Origin: Bacteroidales bacterium
GTDB taxonomy: Bacteria > Bacteroidota > Bacteroidia > Bacteroidales > B18-G4
DNA: 9,914 nucleotides
Reading direction: 5' to 3'
Assembly (NCBI GenBank): GCA_023145125.1
Contig: JAGLEK010000188.1
Span: 1 to 9,914 of the forward strand
Below the pieces are notes generated by a model. That model ran no database searches. It was given only the letters and a program-made list of their open reading frames with translations, and was not told the DNA's origin. Positions 1-7,792 of the stretch are shown in pieces. The first letter of the stretch is position 1. Each line of letters opens with the position of its first letter. Both the position numbers and the translations under genes were made by a program.

Positions 1-20
1 GATATTCGATATTTGATATT
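1..20. repeat. Short AT-rich tandem repeat, period 7 (GATATTY)
   Basis: Three copies of GATATT separated by single pyrimidines (C, then T) give a period of 7 bases. The array touches the left window edge, so its true length is unknown. Its last two bases overlap the stop codon of the type B sorting-domain gene on the minus strand, which places the repeat immediately downstream of that gene. No function is evident; it resembles the low-complexity repeats found between genes in some Bacteroidota genomes. Confidence 0.6.
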
Positions 21-1965
21 ACCTTAGAAGCATTACGGTGCCGGCGGTTTTAACCGGCCTGGTGCCGTCATCGCTTACTGTATTGTAGTCGATCCTCCAG
101 GCATAAACGCCAAACGGGGCCGGCTGATTCCTGATCTCTCCGTCCCAGCCGGTACCGAGGTCTCTTGATTCAAAGACCATTTGTCCCCACCGGTCGAATA
201 TCTGCAAACGGTAATCCTGAACGGCATTGAACGGAACCACAGGTTTAAACTCATTGTTGATGGTACTGGAAGGCTTGAATGCATTTGGAACATAGAGCTC
301 ATAAAGAATCACAATCACAGTATCGGTATTAAAGCAACAGTGGGTATTCTGAACTTCCACCCAGTATTCGCCGGTTTCCGTCACGTAGATCTCACTGGCG
401 GTGGAGCCTGTACTCCAGAGATAGCTTGCCCATTGGTCGCCAACACTCAGGCGGGCAGCATCACCTTCAAATATATATATCGTATCCACACCAAATGTCA
501 CATCGGGCAAGGGATACACAGTAACTGACTCGGTATAGGTATAATCGACTCCTTCATATGATTCGGTCACTGACACCTGGTACTGGCCTACATCAGAAAA
601 AGCATGTGTAGGCTGCAGGTAGTTCGCTGTCGATGAAGTTCCCTGAGGATCTTTGAAATCCCATGTTGCATCATCAATGCCGGCCTGATTGGTAATATTA
701 AAAGATGTCAGGTCATTAATACAAATGCTGTCGTAGGTAAAGTGCGGCCAGTCGACGAAAGTCTGCACCACATTTGGCAATCCCCAAAAACTTTCCTTCC
801 CTCCGAGATAGAAATCAACATCAGAAACGCCATCCATCCTGTTATAGTTGCATGCCATCCCTGCACGGTTCGGGTTATATATCACACTCAAATTATCAGA
901 ATGTGCAGCGGCATTAATGCTTTTTGCCAGGTAGATCCTGCCATCGATGCCCAACTGCAGGCCCGCGTACCTGAATGCATCTGTTGAAGTATGAACCAAT
1001 GTTGCAGTCCCGAAAATATCAGAAGAGTTCAGGTCGAACTGGTATAATTCCGATGGAAATGCCGGAATGATGTTAGCATAATCCAGGGTCGACAAATATA
1101 CTTTTGAATTATCAGGTGAGAACTCAAGCCCGTAAGCCCCCTGATAAGATGCCGGTGACGTGATAGCGGCTGTAACTTTTCCTGTTTCTGTATTGAAATC
1201 AAAAATCTCCACCATCTCGCTGGCGTATAAGGATACTGCAAGGCGAGATCCATCCGGGGAAGCTTTCATAAACCCCAGCAGATTATTATCACCACTATGT
1301 ACGGAACCGGCAGTACTAGACACATAGTTAGTATTAACACCTCCTGATGTTACCCGGAAAGCACAAAATTCATTTGATCCCCATCGGTGGGATATCAACC
1401 AGAAATCATTTCCATTGGCATGCTTGACTGCAGTAAGCCTGCCGTCCATGCCATCAGGGATCAGATTGGTATTCAGGCTGGCGATTGCACCCTGGCTTTC
1501 AAAACTGCTAAACCCCACATAGGTATAATTAAGTCCCTTATCACCGTTGATGTTGCGGTATGAATCTGAGGTAAAAATATAGAATTTGAGCGGATCACCC
1601 GGCTTAGGAACGACGATTGCAGGCTGCGTACAGGAATAATGACCATAAAGGCCATCCCCCATGATATCAAAACTTCTGTTAAAAACCTGCTTGCCGTTGG
1701 TCATAAACATCAGGTTTCCTGCACTGTCGGAGATCACTGCCGGGCTGATCGGGGTCTGAAATTCATCCGGCTGAGAAGTCTCGGCAAAAGCATCTCCGGA
1801 ATTAAAATTCATTCCGGCAAATACGCCGAAATACCATAAGCCGGCTTCCTTCATATCACGCTTACAGTTGGTATGGTCCGGGAAGGGATTTTGTGCCTGG
1901 ATGCCTTGAAAGGGCAATGTAGCTAAAAGTAAAATCAGGATAATTAGTCTGCTTTGGGCCTTCAT
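19..1965 (-). CDS. Secreted beta-propeller/PKD protein with T9SS type B (CHU_C) sorting domain
   Basis: Predicted 648-residue surface or secreted protein. A signal peptide covers about residues 1-25 (hydrophobic IILILLLATLPF, then GIQAQ). Residues 40-405 resemble the WD40/beta-propeller-like region common in Bacteroidota exported proteins: it opens with LWYFG and GMNFNSG and has repeated blade-like segments such as ISDSAGNLMFMTNG, ASPDGSRLAVS and FSPDNSKVYLS. A PKD-like domain follows at about 407-485 (ATWDF, HAFSDVGQYQVSV), then an Ig-like segment at about 490-554 containing a CC pair. The last 91 residues (558-648) are a CHU_C/gliding-motility-associated type B sorting domain (YVPNAF, IFDRWGQMVFES, GWDG, FGVYAWRIDY). 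I chose ATG at 1965; an in-frame TTG directly before it would add one residue and is less likely. The gene starts 20 bases after the 900-residue paralog ends, so it is probably co-transcribed with it. Type B domains are known to depend on PorP/SprF-like outer-membrane partners; none is in the window. Ligand or substrate unknown; no catalytic motif seen. Confidence 0.92.
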   Translation of the reverse strand: MKAQSRLIILILLLATLPFQGIQAQNPFPDHTNCKRDMKEAGLWYFGVFAGMNFNSGDAFAETSQPDEFQTPISPAVISDSAGNLMFMTNGKQVFNRSFDIMGDGLYGHYSCTQPAIVVPKPGDPLKFYIFTSDSYRNINGDKGLNYTYVGFSSFESQGAIASLNTNLIPDGMDGRLTAVKHANGNDFWLISHRWGSNEFCAFRVTSGGVNTNYVSSTAGSVHSGDNNLLGFMKASPDGSRLAVSLYASEMVEIFDFNTETGKVTAAITSPASYQGAYGLEFSPDNSKVYLSTLDYANIIPAFPSELYQFDLNSSDIFGTATLVHTSTDAFRYAGLQLGIDGRIYLAKSINAAAHSDNLSVIYNPNRAGMACNYNRMDGVSDVDFYLGGKESFWGLPNVVQTFVDWPHFTYDSICINDLTSFNITNQAGIDDATWDFKDPQGTSSTANYLQPTHAFSDVGQYQVSVTESYEGVDYTYTESVTVYPLPDVTFGVDTIYIFEGDAARLSVGDQWASYLWSTGSTASEIYVTETGEYWVEVQNTHCCFNTDTVIVILYELYVPNAFKPSSTINNEFKPVVPFNAVQDYRLQIFDRWGQMVFESRDLGTGWDGEIRNQPAPFGVYAWRIDYNTVSDDGTRPVKTAGTVMLLR

Positions 1966-1985
1966 CAATACTATCTTTCAATTAA

Positions 1986-4688
1986 TTATTGGATTAAAAT
2001 CTTCTCTGTATGGTAAACATTTTTTCCTCTGATTATGAGGAAATATATTCCCGGAGGCTGATCTGACAGATCCAGGGTTTCAGCAATGATCCCGTTTGCG
2101 TCGGGCATGTATTTATGATCGCCCAGGCTTATTCCAATGGCGCTTCGCACATGCACTTCCATCTCATCCGACACACCCCCGATATAGATATTTACGGTTC
2201 CTGTAGTAGGATTGGGGTAAACCTGCAGGTCAACACTGTTAGGGTTCTCTCCGATACCAACACAATAATCATAATCAAAGATCACGGTGACGCCGGTATC
2301 TGCCTGGCAGCCTTCTGCATTCATCACATTCACTGAAATGTACTGCGGATCGTACCCAAGTCCGGTGGTGCCAAGCGTTGTATACCTGTTGGTATCGCCA
2401 TTCGACCAGAGGTATGATGCACCTTCATTTCCTGCATCAAGGGTAATGGTTTCATGAACGCAAACAAACTGCACTTCATCACCCAGTTCAATAACCGGAG
2501 CCGGGTCGACAGTCACCGTCACATACCCGAAGGTTTCGTTGTAACCATCATTAACCAGCACGTAGAAATAATAGGTATTTTCTTCGTAAAGTGTCAGGCT
2601 AAAGCTTTCATCAGTGGGCAAGGTCATTTCAGGTTCGGAGGTCCATATGTAGGTATAATCGCCTGATCCCCCACCGGCATTGGCATGCAGCCAGAATGTT
2701 TCACCAATGCAGAAAACTGAATCCGGAAATGAGCTGGGATTAGCAGACAGGAAGCCACCTGTTACCTCCACGATCACCTGATCGGGATCAGCAGCTGCGC
2801 ACCCGGTTTGCTCATCCTCTACTGTGAGGAAGAATGGAGTTGTTTCATAAAGGTTGGTAGTTTGCGGGTTTTGCGTTGCCGCATCCACCAGTTTCTCCAC
2901 CGGTGACCAATAATACAGGTAATCGCCGCTGCCTGTGTTGGCCGAGCCCTCGAGGAAAGTATATATCCCATGCGGGATACTCTGATCTTCGCCGGCATCG
3001 GGTACCGGTAAGGGATGAACAGTTACCTGCACATCTCCCTCAGCAAAGATATATCCATCAAATATCTGAAGGTGATATGTTGTATTTTCAGTTGGTGTTA
3101 CCACCGGAGTTTCGAGGGTAGAATTAAAGCCTTCAGGTGTTGAAGTCCAGATATAATCATAGCTGCCTGATCCCCCACCGGCACCGGGAGACAGGGTAAC
3201 AGCATCGCCACTGCATACGACGGTTGGATTGGCACTTGGATTTGTTGTAAGCGGCCCGCCTATCTCCCCGACAAAATAAGGGCCTGCAAGTGCCGTACAG
3301 GTATTCTCATCAACAACTTCCAGGGTATAATACCCGGTAGGTACCCCTATAAGGTCAAGATCGCTGCCAACCACACTTCCCAGGTCATCGGCCCAGGTGT
3401 ATTCCTCTATCGTAAAGGGTGAGTTTACCACGATGTCAGTGACAGAGCCATTGCTTGCACCATAGTTGGAGGAGGTAATAATAATGTTATCATCATCGAT
3501 CTCCGGCACGCCATATTCTTCAACCTCCCAGGGACCGCCGTAAGTAATACAATCCATCAGGTCATGCACTTCCAGGGTATAGGTTTCGGCCGGAACATCG
3601 ATAAGGTCAATTTCATTTCCCACGACAGTTCCGTAAGAGTTTTTCCAGACATATGTGAGAGCTGTCTGTCCACTTGCCGAAAGGCCGGTTATGGAGCCAT
3701 TATCCATACCACATGTTGCCGGGTCGATCTCCAGTCCTGATGTGGTTAATGTGGGAGCGCCAAGATCCAGGGTAAAGGGGATGTCGGCATCGTAAACGGG
3801 GTTGTTACAGGCATCGACGATACTGGGGAAAATGGAATAAACATGAAATATATATTCCCCGTTACTGGAAAATGGGGGATCGATATATAAGGTATACTCT
3901 TTCTCCCATGTACCACCCAACCCGCATGCAATACCCTGAACATCTGTAACAGTATAAGGGCCACCCGGTCCGGAAATACCAAAAGCTGATGGCGCAACCC
4001 TGTCACAGCGTACGTTTTCATCCCATAAAAATCGCAATGTGTTTGTACTGCAACCCTGAACCTCGTCAGCGAATATCTCTTCGATCTCAGGTGAGACATC
4101 GTCATAAATCTGGGCTGTGGACATGGAGAAATCAAGGGAGTAGCCTGATTGATTAGTAGATGACCAGTTACTGATATTGATCACAAAGATCTGGCCTTCA
4201 GTAACCGGGATCATGGCACAAAATGGAGAACCTGTAGAATTATGGCATGGTGCATTGTTATTCCCATTAGGTCCGGTAACGCCGGGTGTGGCTGACCAGT
4301 TGCAGCTTACCTGCAAACTTGAAGTTTGTGAATAAATATCTTCACAACGAGCATCCGTCAGGTCATAAACTACCCAATCATAATCATTACCTAAATTATT
4401 TGGAGTAACCTCAAATCCCATCAGGCCATCGCTCTGCACAGTAACATAATACCAAACACAATTCTTTTCTCCATCAAGCATGCAGTTATTCGGGCACCCG
4501 CTTCCCCCTGAAGGGATCTCATTGGGGTAGTTTCCTGACCCTAAATAGGTGTTGGGCTGGTAATAATACCCCTCGCATACCGGGATCGCACCCATGCAAT
4601 CCTGATCTGTGGGGATCTGTGCAGCTAGAGGAAATGCTGAAAGAAATGCTATAAAAGCAACAAGAACTTTAACAAGGTCGGGTTTCAT
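1986..4688 (-). CDS. Large secreted multidomain adhesin-like protein with T9SS type A sorting domain (paralog 2)
   Basis: Predicted 900-residue exported protein. A signal peptide spans about residues 1-24 (LVAFIAFLSAFPLAAQ). Residues 31-190 form a CUB-like/jelly-roll domain of a family frequent in Bacteroidota, starting CMGAIPVC and containing YPNEIP, NDYDWVVYDLTDARC and SLQVSCN. Next come a bacterial Ig-like domain (about 196-311, DDVSPEI to FTLDLGAP), two SprB-like repeats (about 318-390 and 395-472; NGSITG/NGSVTD, VPAETYTLEVHD/VPTGYYTLEVVD), and a stack of Ig/PKD-like modules (about 480-558, 560-645, 646-728, 730-805), two of them with the AGGGSG-Y-YIWTS motif. The last 82 residues (819-900) are a type A sorting domain (VYPNPTTG, PPGIYFLII, final IQ). 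ATG at 4688 is directly followed by the signal peptide. It is a clear paralog of the gene just upstream, with the same domain order. Probably structural or adhesive; no enzymatic motif is visible and the ligand is unknown. Confidence 0.93.
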   Translation of the reverse strand: MKPDLVKVLVAFIAFLSAFPLAAQIPTDQDCMGAIPVCEGYYYQPNTYLGSGNYPNEIPSGGSGCPNNCMLDGEKNCVWYYVTVQSDGLMGFEVTPNNLGNDYDWVVYDLTDARCEDIYSQTSSLQVSCNWSATPGVTGPNGNNNAPCHNSTGSPFCAMIPVTEGQIFVINISNWSSTNQSGYSLDFSMSTAQIYDDVSPEIEEIFADEVQGCSTNTLRFLWDENVRCDRVAPSAFGISGPGGPYTVTDVQGIACGLGGTWEKEYTLYIDPPFSSNGEYIFHVYSIFPSIVDACNNPVYDADIPFTLDLGAPTLTTSGLEIDPATCGMDNGSITGLSASGQTALTYVWKNSYGTVVGNEIDLIDVPAETYTLEVHDLMDCITYGGPWEVEEYGVPEIDDDNIIITSSNYGASNGSVTDIVVNSPFTIEEYTWADDLGSVVGSDLDLIGVPTGYYTLEVVDENTCTALAGPYFVGEIGGPLTTNPSANPTVVCSGDAVTLSPGAGGGSGSYDYIWTSTPEGFNSTLETPVVTPTENTTYHLQIFDGYIFAEGDVQVTVHPLPVPDAGEDQSIPHGIYTFLEGSANTGSGDYLYYWSPVEKLVDAATQNPQTTNLYETTPFFLTVEDEQTGCAAADPDQVIVEVTGGFLSANPSSFPDSVFCIGETFWLHANAGGGSGDYTYIWTSEPEMTLPTDESFSLTLYEENTYYFYVLVNDGYNETFGYVTVTVDPAPVIELGDEVQFVCVHETITLDAGNEGASYLWSNGDTNRYTTLGTTGLGYDPQYISVNVMNAEGCQADTGVTVIFDYDYCVGIGENPNSVDLQVYPNPTTGTVNIYIGGVSDEMEVHVRSAIGISLGDHKYMPDANGIIAETLDLSDQPPGIYFLIIRGKNVYHTEKILIQ
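2278..2440 (-). repeat. Near-identical DNA block shared by the two paralogs, copy 1
   Basis: This stretch encodes the last Ig-like module before the sorting domain of the 900-residue protein. It aligns without gaps to 5042-5204. By hand count 12 of 163 bases differ, and the 40 bases at 2278-2317 are identical to 5042-5081. The flanking linker and sorting domain differ far more. It reflects the duplication of the gene, and possibly later gene conversion. Confidence 0.85.
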
Positions 4689-4749
4689 GCAATTTGATTA
4701 ACGAAATAACTAAATGATCTGGCTAACAACGACAAAAATAACATTTTTC
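4689..4749 (-). promoter_or_regulatory. Gap between paralogs with possible internal promoter -7 element
   Basis: The 61-base gap between the two large paralogs contains, on the minus strand, TATTTTTG (plus-strand 4733-4740), an exact match to the Bacteroidota -7 consensus TAnnTTTG. I saw no clear -33 TTTG at the expected distance upstream, so a second promoter for the 900-residue gene is only possible. The same spot holds an AT-only inverted repeat (AAAAAT-AAC-ATTTTT, 4734-4748), too weak to call a terminator. Confidence 0.25.
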
Positions 4750-7500
4750 TTATTGTATGACCAGTTCTGTAGTCAATAATGCTCCGTTCGTGTGAATCTG
4801 GAGAAAATATATGCCTTTGGGCAGGCCGGAAAGATCTACCTGCTCAAGCATGTTACCATCCGCTGAGGGCGTGTATCCATTGCGGTATTGCACCTCTCCG
4901 AGGACGTTAAAAACACGTACTTCCACACGGCCTGATACATCAAATACCTCGATCATTATTTTTCCTGTACTCGGATTTGGAAAAACATTTGCATCCAGAG
5001 CCTGTTCACTTTCGTCAATGCCAAAGCAATAATCATAGTCGAAGATCACGGTGACGCCGGTATCTGCCTGGCAGCCTTCTGTATTCATTACGCTCACCGA
5101 AATGTACTGCGGATCGTACCCGAGCCCGGTAGTGCCAAGCGTTGTATAGCGGTTGGTGTCGCCATTCGACCAGAGGTATGACGCACCTTCATTTCCTGCA
5201 TCAAGCGTAATGATCTCATGCACACAATAGTACTGTATATCTGCACCCAGGTCGATCACCGGTGAAGGATCTACCCTTACTTCCACATATCCGAAGGTTT
5301 CGTTATAACCATCATTAACCTTTACATAGAAAAAATAGGTTCCGGCCGTACCCAGTGTCAGGCTGAAGGATGCCTCAGAAGGTAACACCATGGCAGGCTC
5401 GGAGGTCCATATATAGGAATAATCTCCTGATCCGCCGCCTGCATTGGCAAATAACCAGAAGGTTTCGCCAAGGCAAAACACTGAATCCGGAAAAGAACTG
5501 GGGTTTGTACTCAGGATGCCTCCTGTGATATTTACAACTACCTGGTCAGGTTCCGCGCTGATGCAGCCTGTCTGAGCGTCTTCAACTTCCAGGAAGAATG
5601 GGGTGGTTTCATATAAATTTTTCGTTTGCGGATCCTGAACTGTTGCATCTTCCAGCTTTTCCACCGGGGTCCAGTAATAATCATATACACCGCTGCCAAT
5701 GCTGGCCGATCCATCAAGGGATGTATAGATGCCGTGTGGGATACTCTGGTCTGCGCCTGCATCGGGCACCGGTAATTGATGGACAGTCACATCTACACTG
5801 TCTCTGATCTGAAGGTCATAATCAGTAATTAAGATATAATACCTGGTACTGACCAATGGAGCAACCACCGGATGTTCCAGCCCAGATGTAAAGCCCGCCG
5901 GCATTGAGGTCCAGGAGAATTCATAAGTCCCTATCCCACCCCCGGCGCCGGGTGAAAGTATGGAAGATTCCCCTTTACAGATCACATCCGGATCTGCTGA
6001 AGGGTTAGCGGTGAGGGGACCGCCGATCTCACCGACAAAATAGGGCCCGGTGAAGGCTTCACAGGTGTTCTCGTCGACCACAGTAAGATCGTAATAACCT
6101 GAAGGCACGCCGGCAAGGTCGAGTTCGCTGCCAACCACAGTGCTTGCGTCATCGCGCCAGATATACTCTTCTATTGGAAAAGAAGATGTGATGATGATAC
6201 CGGATATCGACCCGGTGCTTGATCCAAAGTTTGATGAGGTGATCACAATACCACTATCATCAATCTCAGGTGCACCGATCTCCGCCACATCGTATGGCCC
6301 ACCATAGGTGATACAATCCTGGAGGTCATATATTTCGAGAGAATAACTGCTTGCCGGAATGTCAACAATATTAAGTGTATTGCCAACAATGGCACCCTGC
6401 GCATTTTTCCACACATAGGTGAGGTCGGATTGTCCCGTAGCGAGAAGCCCGGTGATGGAGCCATTGTCCATTCCGCAGGTTGCATCTTCGATGATCAATC
6501 CTGATTCATCGAGAACAGGTGCACCCAGGTCCAGCACAAAGGGAATCGTATCTGAAACGGCCAGGTTGCCGCACGCGTCCTGAATGGCCGGGAAGCCTAT
6601 TGTCATGTAAAGCGTATAGGTACCATTGGATGTAAATGGATGATCAACGGTAAGGGTGAATTCCTTTTCCCACTCACCTCCTACTGCACATGCGGTGCCA
6701 AATACTTCTGTTACCTGGTAAGGGCCACCAGGGCCTTCGATCATAAATTGAGATGGAGCAACCCATTGGCAGGTTACATTTTCAGTGAAATGGATGGTGA
6801 TGTCAGTTTCACTGCATCCATTCACCTCGTCGGCATCAATGGTTAATATTTCCGGGGGTACGTCATCGAAGATCACCGCGGTTGACTCACTGAAATCCAG
6901 AGTATAACCACCGGCTGCTCCTGACCCCCAATTGCTTACATATAATACAAAGGTTTGTCCGGCAAGCACCAGCAGATCGGCATTCCATCTAAATGTACCG
7001 TTTGTCCCGCAGATATTGCAATCGATGGTTCCGCCGTAATTTGAATTCATTCCGGTTTCATTATCAAAAGCTGCCGAATTACAGCTCACCTGCAGCGTAT
7101 TTACAAGGGAATATATCTCTTCGCACCTGCCATCGGTCAGATTAAATACTGCCCAATCATAATCATCGGAATAAACATCGGGTTGAATGGTAAACCGTAG
7201 CAATCCGCTCTCCTGCACGGTAAACATGTACCATGCGCTGTTCCATTCACCATCGAGGCAATTGTCAGGGCAACACAATGTGCAATTCGACGGGTTACAA
7301 TCAGGTATCTCGTTAGGGTAGTTACCTGTACCTGCATAAATATTAGGTTCATAATACACATCCTGGCACACAGGGATAGCACCCAGGCAATCGCCCACGG
7401 TAGGCGTCTGGCTATATACGGAATTCCCACTCCATATAACTATCATCAGGACAGAAGTGAATAATAGCTGAATGTATTGTATTGCTTTTTTCATAGGCAT
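4750..7500 (-). CDS. Large secreted multidomain adhesin-like protein with T9SS type A sorting domain (paralog 1)
   Basis: Predicted 916-residue exported protein and probable first gene of the minus-strand unit. A signal peptide covers about residues 1-30 (MPMKKAIQ, then a hydrophobic stretch ending VYSQ). Domain order matches the paralog downstream: CUB-like domain about 38-205 (CLGAIPVC, YPNEIP, SDDYDWAVFNLTDGRC, LQVSC), bacterial Ig-like about 212-327 (DDVPPEI to FVLDLGAP), two SprB-like repeats about 334-410 and 411-490, four Ig/PKD-like modules about 496-825, and a type A sorting domain at 835-916 (VFPNPSTG, LPKGIYFLQI, final IQ). I chose ATG at 7500 because GAGGG lies 7 bases upstream and the signal peptide starts there; an in-frame GTG at 7536 would add 12 hydrophilic residues, and ATG at 7494 would put the GAGGG 13 bases away. 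It differs from its paralog by a dense cysteine cluster (C68, C73, C76, C77, C81) and a CNIC motif (C161, C164). Role probably adhesive or structural; ligand unknown. Confidence 0.93.
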   Translation of the reverse strand: MPMKKAIQYIQLLFTSVLMIVIWSGNSVYSQTPTVGDCLGAIPVCQDVYYEPNIYAGTGNYPNEIPDCNPSNCTLCCPDNCLDGEWNSAWYMFTVQESGLLRFTIQPDVYSDDYDWAVFNLTDGRCEEIYSLVNTLQVSCNSAAFDNETGMNSNYGGTIDCNICGTNGTFRWNADLLVLAGQTFVLYVSNWGSGAAGGYTLDFSESTAVIFDDVPPEILTIDADEVNGCSETDITIHFTENVTCQWVAPSQFMIEGPGGPYQVTEVFGTACAVGGEWEKEFTLTVDHPFTSNGTYTLYMTIGFPAIQDACGNLAVSDTIPFVLDLGAPVLDESGLIIEDATCGMDNGSITGLLATGQSDLTYVWKNAQGAIVGNTLNIVDIPASSYSLEIYDLQDCITYGGPYDVAEIGAPEIDDSGIVITSSNFGSSTGSISGIIITSSFPIEEYIWRDDASTVVGSELDLAGVPSGYYDLTVVDENTCEAFTGPYFVGEIGGPLTANPSADPDVICKGESSILSPGAGGGIGTYEFSWTSMPAGFTSGLEHPVVAPLVSTRYYILITDYDLQIRDSVDVTVHQLPVPDAGADQSIPHGIYTSLDGSASIGSGVYDYYWTPVEKLEDATVQDPQTKNLYETTPFFLEVEDAQTGCISAEPDQVVVNITGGILSTNPSSFPDSVFCLGETFWLFANAGGGSGDYSYIWTSEPAMVLPSEASFSLTLGTAGTYFFYVKVNDGYNETFGYVEVRVDPSPVIDLGADIQYYCVHEIITLDAGNEGASYLWSNGDTNRYTTLGTTGLGYDPQYISVSVMNTEGCQADTGVTVIFDYDYCFGIDESEQALDANVFPNPSTGKIMIEVFDVSGRVEVRVFNVLGEVQYRNGYTPSADGNMLEQVDLSGLPKGIYFLQIHTNGALLTTELVIQ
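5042..5204 (-). repeat. Near-identical DNA block shared by the two paralogs, copy 2
   Basis: Partner of the block at 2278-2440, offset by 2764 bases in the same orientation. It encodes the last Ig-like module of the 916-residue protein; 39 consecutive residues (ITLDAGNEGA to YDPQYISV) are identical in both proteins. Two direct copies this similar could recombine and delete the DNA between them. Confidence 0.85.
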
Positions 7501-7576
7501 ATTTTTACCCTCATGGCCTTTTGACGAATTCTCCACTAAATTACTGCATTTTCAATGAAAAAGGAAACAATAGGCT

Positions 7577-7584
7577 CAAAATTA
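7577..7584 (-). promoter_or_regulatory. Candidate -7 promoter element TAATTTTG for the minus-strand unit
   Basis: The minus strand reads TAATTTTG, an exact match to the Bacteroidota consensus TAnnTTTG. Transcription would start near 7570, leaving a leader of about 70 bases before ATG 7500. No matching -33 TTTG is seen; that position is close to the G-rich tract, C-rich on this strand. The element is short and the region is AT-rich, so a chance match is possible. Confidence 0.4.
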
Positions 7585-7602
7585 TATAATAAAGATATGA
7601 AC

Positions 7603-7619
7603 GGGGGGCGGGGGGCGGG
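7603..7619 (+). repeat. G-rich heptamer repeat (GGGGGGC)2-GGG
   Basis: Two copies of GGGGGGC and a third partial copy (GGG) sit in otherwise AT-rich DNA. The tract lies about 18 bases beyond the candidate -7 element of the minus-strand unit, overlapping where its -33 region would be. G-runs like these can form G-quadruplex-like structures, and homopolymer or heptamer repeats can change length by slippage. Both effects are inference. Confidence 0.7.
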
Positions 7620-7792
7620 ATGTGGATTAATAACCTGAATTAAGCTATTGTGTTTGGAATAACTTTAAAAACATTGTACTTTCACCTTCTTAAATTTTTA
7701 AAACATAAAATCCTGAGTCAGCCTCAAGATCTATAACACGGCCAGAACAGGTCATTTATTGCAGTTTAAAATTTAACCTAAAAGACTAACCA

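Larger units (their letters stand above)
7501..7792. other. Divergent intergenic region
   Basis: This 292-base region separates the minus-strand surface-protein unit from the plus-strand lipoprotein gene and should carry promoters for both directions. It is AT-rich apart from the G-run at 7603-7619. It contains a -7-like element for the minus strand (7577-7584) and a GAGGG ribosome-binding-like site for the 916-residue gene (plus-strand CCCTC, 7508-7512). I found no convincing TTTG/TAnnTTTG pair for the plus-strand gene and no credible small ORF. Confidence 0.6.

Noticed and set aside
1966..1968. TTG as start of the type B sorting-domain gene
   Set aside because: The next codon is ATG and directly begins the signal peptide, so the ATG is the simpler choice.
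3746..4135. 129-residue open frame on the minus strand in a different frame of the 900-residue gene
   Set aside because: It overlaps the Ig-like region of a well-supported gene and its translation has no domain-like pattern.
7501..7536. GTG start giving 12 more residues to the 916-residue protein
   Set aside because: The extension is hydrophilic and would precede a typical signal peptide; ATG 7500 has GAGGG at good spacing.
7620..7792. Plus-strand promoter for the lipoprotein gene (TAACTTTA at 7660, TAAATTTT at 7691)
   Set aside because: Both differ from TAnnTTTG at the last base and neither has a TTG at the right distance upstream, so neither could be preferred.
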